NCBI GenBank assembly: GCA_020848315.1
Contig: JADLAH010000169.1
Coordinates: 1-8,077, forward strand
Direction of reading: 5' to 3'
Length of the DNA: 8,077 bases
Source: Chitinophagales bacterium
GTDB taxonomy: Bacteria; Bacteroidota; Bacteroidia; Chitinophagales; JADIYW01
Shown here: positions 6,507-8,077 of the stretch, in pieces
Position numbering within the stretch: position 1 is the first letter of the stretch
How the letters are laid out: each line of letters opens with the position of its first letter
Notes under the pieces: generated by a model
The model's database searches: none
The model's input: the letters and a program-made list of their open reading frames with translations, nothing else
Told to the model about the DNA's origin: nothing
Made by a program: the position numbers and the translations under genes

Positions 6507-6533
6507 TCTACATACAAGGTAGACTATATATAG
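6507..6533. promoter_or_regulatory. Adjacent inverted repeat and palindrome at the TonB receptor promoter
   Basis: TCTAC-N7-GTAGA at 6507-6523 is followed directly by the perfect palindrome CTATATATAG at 6524-6533. Together they fill the space where the -33 element and spacer of the 6544 promoter should lie, and no good -33 TTG is present there. This layout would suit an activator or repressor site, but the identity of any binding protein is unknown. Confidence 0.35.
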
Positions 6534-6543
6534 AGTTTATTTT

Positions 6544-6551
6544 TACTTTTG
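6544..6551 (+). promoter_or_regulatory. Promoter -7 element of the TonB receptor gene
   Basis: TACTTTTG is an exact match to TAnnTTTG. It would place the transcript start near 6556-6558 and leave a leader of about 40 nt, which is A-rich and lacks a Shine-Dalgarno sequence before the ATG at 6598. Confidence 0.6.
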
Positions 6552-6597
6552 TCCTGCTAATGACATTTCACTAAAAATTGTAACTAAACACCAACCT

Positions 6598-8077
6598 ATG
6601 AAGAAAACATTTTTACTAAGTATGCTGAGCCTGCTCTTGCTGCAACAGCTGCAGGCGCAAACCTACCTCACAGGCAGCATTAAAGACAACAAGGGAGAGG
6701 CGCTGGCAGGCGCTTCGGTAGAAGTGAAAGGACAAACACTGTATGCTATCGCGGATACTACCGGCAAATTTCAACTGGAAGCACCTGCAAAAGTGCCATT
6801 CACCATCACCATCAGTTTTGTGGGCTACACCTCTAAGGACGTAAAGATTAACAGTTTGCAGCAGCCCGATCTCGACATCGTCTTGTTTGAAAGTCAGGAA
6901 TTGTCGGAAGTGGTGGTAACCGCACGCCGACGCTCGGAAAGCATTCAGGAGATACCGCTTTCTATCACCGCCGTGAGCGGCGACCTGGTGGCAGAAACCG
7001 GCTCTTTCAACGTTAACAGACTAAAAGAAATCGTACCGAATGTGCAATTGTACAGTTCCAATCCCAGAAACACGACATTGAATATCCGCGGACTGGGGAG
7101 CACATTTGGACTCACCAATGATGGTATCGATGCGGGTGTAGGATTTTATGTGGATGGCGTATATTATTCGCGTCCTGCTGCCACTACGCTCGATTTTATC
7201 GATGTAGAACGCATTGAAGTACTGCGCGGGCCACAGGGAACGCTGTTCGGCAAAAACACTACCGCGGGCGCGTTTAACATTACTTCCAAAAAACCAAGTT
7301 TTACGACGGGTGCCAACGTGGAACTGAGCTACGGCAATTTCCAGTTTGTGCAGGCGAAAGCTTCTATCACCGGGCCATTGACCAAAAAAGTGGCCGCCAG
7401 ATTATCGTTTTCCGGCACGCATCGGGATGGATTGATCAAAAATATTTCTACGGGCAATGCGACCAACACCCTGAGCAACATCGGGCTGAAAGGGCAAGTG
7501 CTCTACAACCCGACCAACAAAGTAGCCATTACATTTGCCGCCGATTACACGCGTCAGCGACCGGATGGCTATGCGCAGGTGATTGCCGGCGTTGTGCCGA
7601 CACTGCGGGCACCTTACCGTCAGTTCAATCAGATTATCGCGGATCTGGGATATACCCTGCCGAGTGAAAATCCATTTGACAGAGTAATTGACCACGACAC
7701 CCCTTGGCGTTCCGAGCAAGATATGGCGGGCAGTTCCGTGAATGTGGATGTAAAATTAGGTCCCGGTACGCTGACCTCCACCACTGCTTACCGCTACTGG
7801 AGATGGGGGCCTTCCAACGACCGCGACTTCACCGGTCTGCCGGTTTTATCTTTATCACAGGCACCATCTAAACACCACCAATGGTCACAGGAAGTGCGCT
7901 ATGCGGGTGAATTGGCCAAAAAATTGTCCGGTGTATTCGGTGTCTTTATTTTCGGGCAGGATTTGAGAACCAGTCCCTACCACACGGAAGAATCCGGCGC
8001 GGCACAGTGGCGCTTTTCACAAAGTTCCACCAGTAGTTTATGGGAAACTCCCGGCTTGCTCGACGGCTACGGCATCC
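6598..8077 (+). CDS. TonB-dependent outer-membrane receptor (5' part, truncated by window edge)
   Basis: An open frame of 493 codons continues past the window end. Residues 1-20 are a signal peptide (MKKTFLLSMLSLLLLQQLQA, cleaved before Gln21). Residues 22-97 form a carboxypeptidase-regulatory-like domain (GSIKDNKGEALAGASVEVKG to ITISFVGYTSKDVKI), the N-terminal extension common in Bacteroidota receptors. A TonB-box-like EVVVTAR follows at 104-110. The plug spans about 115-230, with LNIRGLG, FYVDGVYYSRP, DVERIEVLRGPQGTLFGKNT and TAGAFNITSKKPSF. After that the beta-barrel begins, with alternating strands such as VELSYGNFQFVQAKASITG. The protein should import a scarce ligand with TonB/ExbBD energy; the ligand cannot be read from the sequence. 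No SusD partner is visible. The plug is of the siderophore/pesticin-receptor-like type and not SusC-like. The barrel's C-terminal strands are outside the window. Confidence 0.92.
   Translation, partial: MKKTFLLSMLSLLLLQQLQAQTYLTGSIKDNKGEALAGASVEVKGQTLYAIADTTGKFQLEAPAKVPFTITISFVGYTSKDVKINSLQQPDLDIVLFESQELSEVVVTARRRSESIQEIPLSITAVSGDLVAETGSFNVNRLKEIVPNVQLYSSNPRNTTLNIRGLGSTFGLTNDGIDAGVGFYVDGVYYSRPAATTLDFIDVERIEVLRGPQGTLFGKNTTAGAFNITSKKPSFTTGANVELSYGNFQFVQAKASITGPLTKKVAARLSFSGTHRDGLIKNISTGNATNTLSNIGLKGQVLYNPTNKVAITFAADYTRQRPDGYAQVIAGVVPTLRAPYRQFNQIIADLGYTLPSENPFDRVIDHDTPWRSEQDMAGSSVNVDVKLGPGTLTSTTAYRYWRWGPSNDRDFTGLPVLSLSQAPSKHHQWSQEVRYAGELAKKLSGVFGVFIFGQDLRTSPYHTEESGAAQWRFSQSSTSSLWETPGLLDGYGI

Larger units (their letters stand above)
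6329..6597. other. AT-rich divergent intergenic region
   Basis: These 269 bp separate the DUF2480 unit from the TonB receptor gene and should hold both promoters. No ORF of note, RNA gene or terminator was seen. The right half is clearly richer in A and T than the flanking genes and holds three inverted repeats: 6464-6475, 6507-6523 and 6524-6533. The long region suggests more elaborate control of the receptor than of its neighbours. Confidence 0.7.

Noticed and set aside
7402..7719. 105-codon minus-strand open frame in the TonB receptor gene
   Set aside because: The plus-strand receptor frame runs unbroken through it with clear barrel-type sequence.

Overview
The window looks like chromosomal DNA from a Bacteroidota bacterium. 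Four things support this. There is a protein with a type IX secretion (T9SS) type B sorting domain. There is a TonB-dependent receptor with a carboxypeptidase-regulatory-like N-terminal extension. There is a DUF2480 protein, a family essentially confined to this phylum. Promoter candidates match the Bacteroidota -7 consensus TAnnTTTG, and start codons lack Shine-Dalgarno sequences. The partial mqnC gene implies menaquinone synthesis by the futalosine route. A Chitinophagales/Saprospirales-type member fits, but the genus cannot be named from this sequence.

Layout. Bases 1-217 (minus) hold the 5' part of mqnC, which runs off the left edge. A 186-bp divergent promoter region (218-403) follows. 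Bases 404-4861 (plus) hold three genes in a row: an M16 peptidase with an intact zinc site, a second M16 protein that has lost the zinc site but keeps the Arg/Tyr pair, and a secreted protein with about five fibronectin-III-like domains and a T9SS type B C-terminal domain. It meets the next gene tail to tail with no base between the stop codons. Bases 4862-6328 (minus) hold a two-gene unit, a DUF2480 protein followed 15 bp later by a lytic transglycosylase. A 269-bp AT-rich divergent intergenic region (6329-6597) contains several inverted and direct repeats. From 6598 to the right edge (plus) lies the 5' part of a TonB-dependent receptor gene.

How the genes fit together. The two M16 genes probably encode one heterodimeric protease, one subunit supplying zinc chemistry and the other substrate binding. 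The T9SS cargo, lytic transglycosylase and TonB receptor all act in the envelope but belong to separate transcription units, so no single pathway joins them. No RNA genes, mobile elements or CRISPR arrays were seen. No clearly new multi-gene system is evident. The points most worth a second look are the split M16 active site, a possible leaderless transcript for the first M16 gene, the DUF2480-transglycosylase pairing, the orphan type B T9SS cargo and the structured control region of the TonB receptor.
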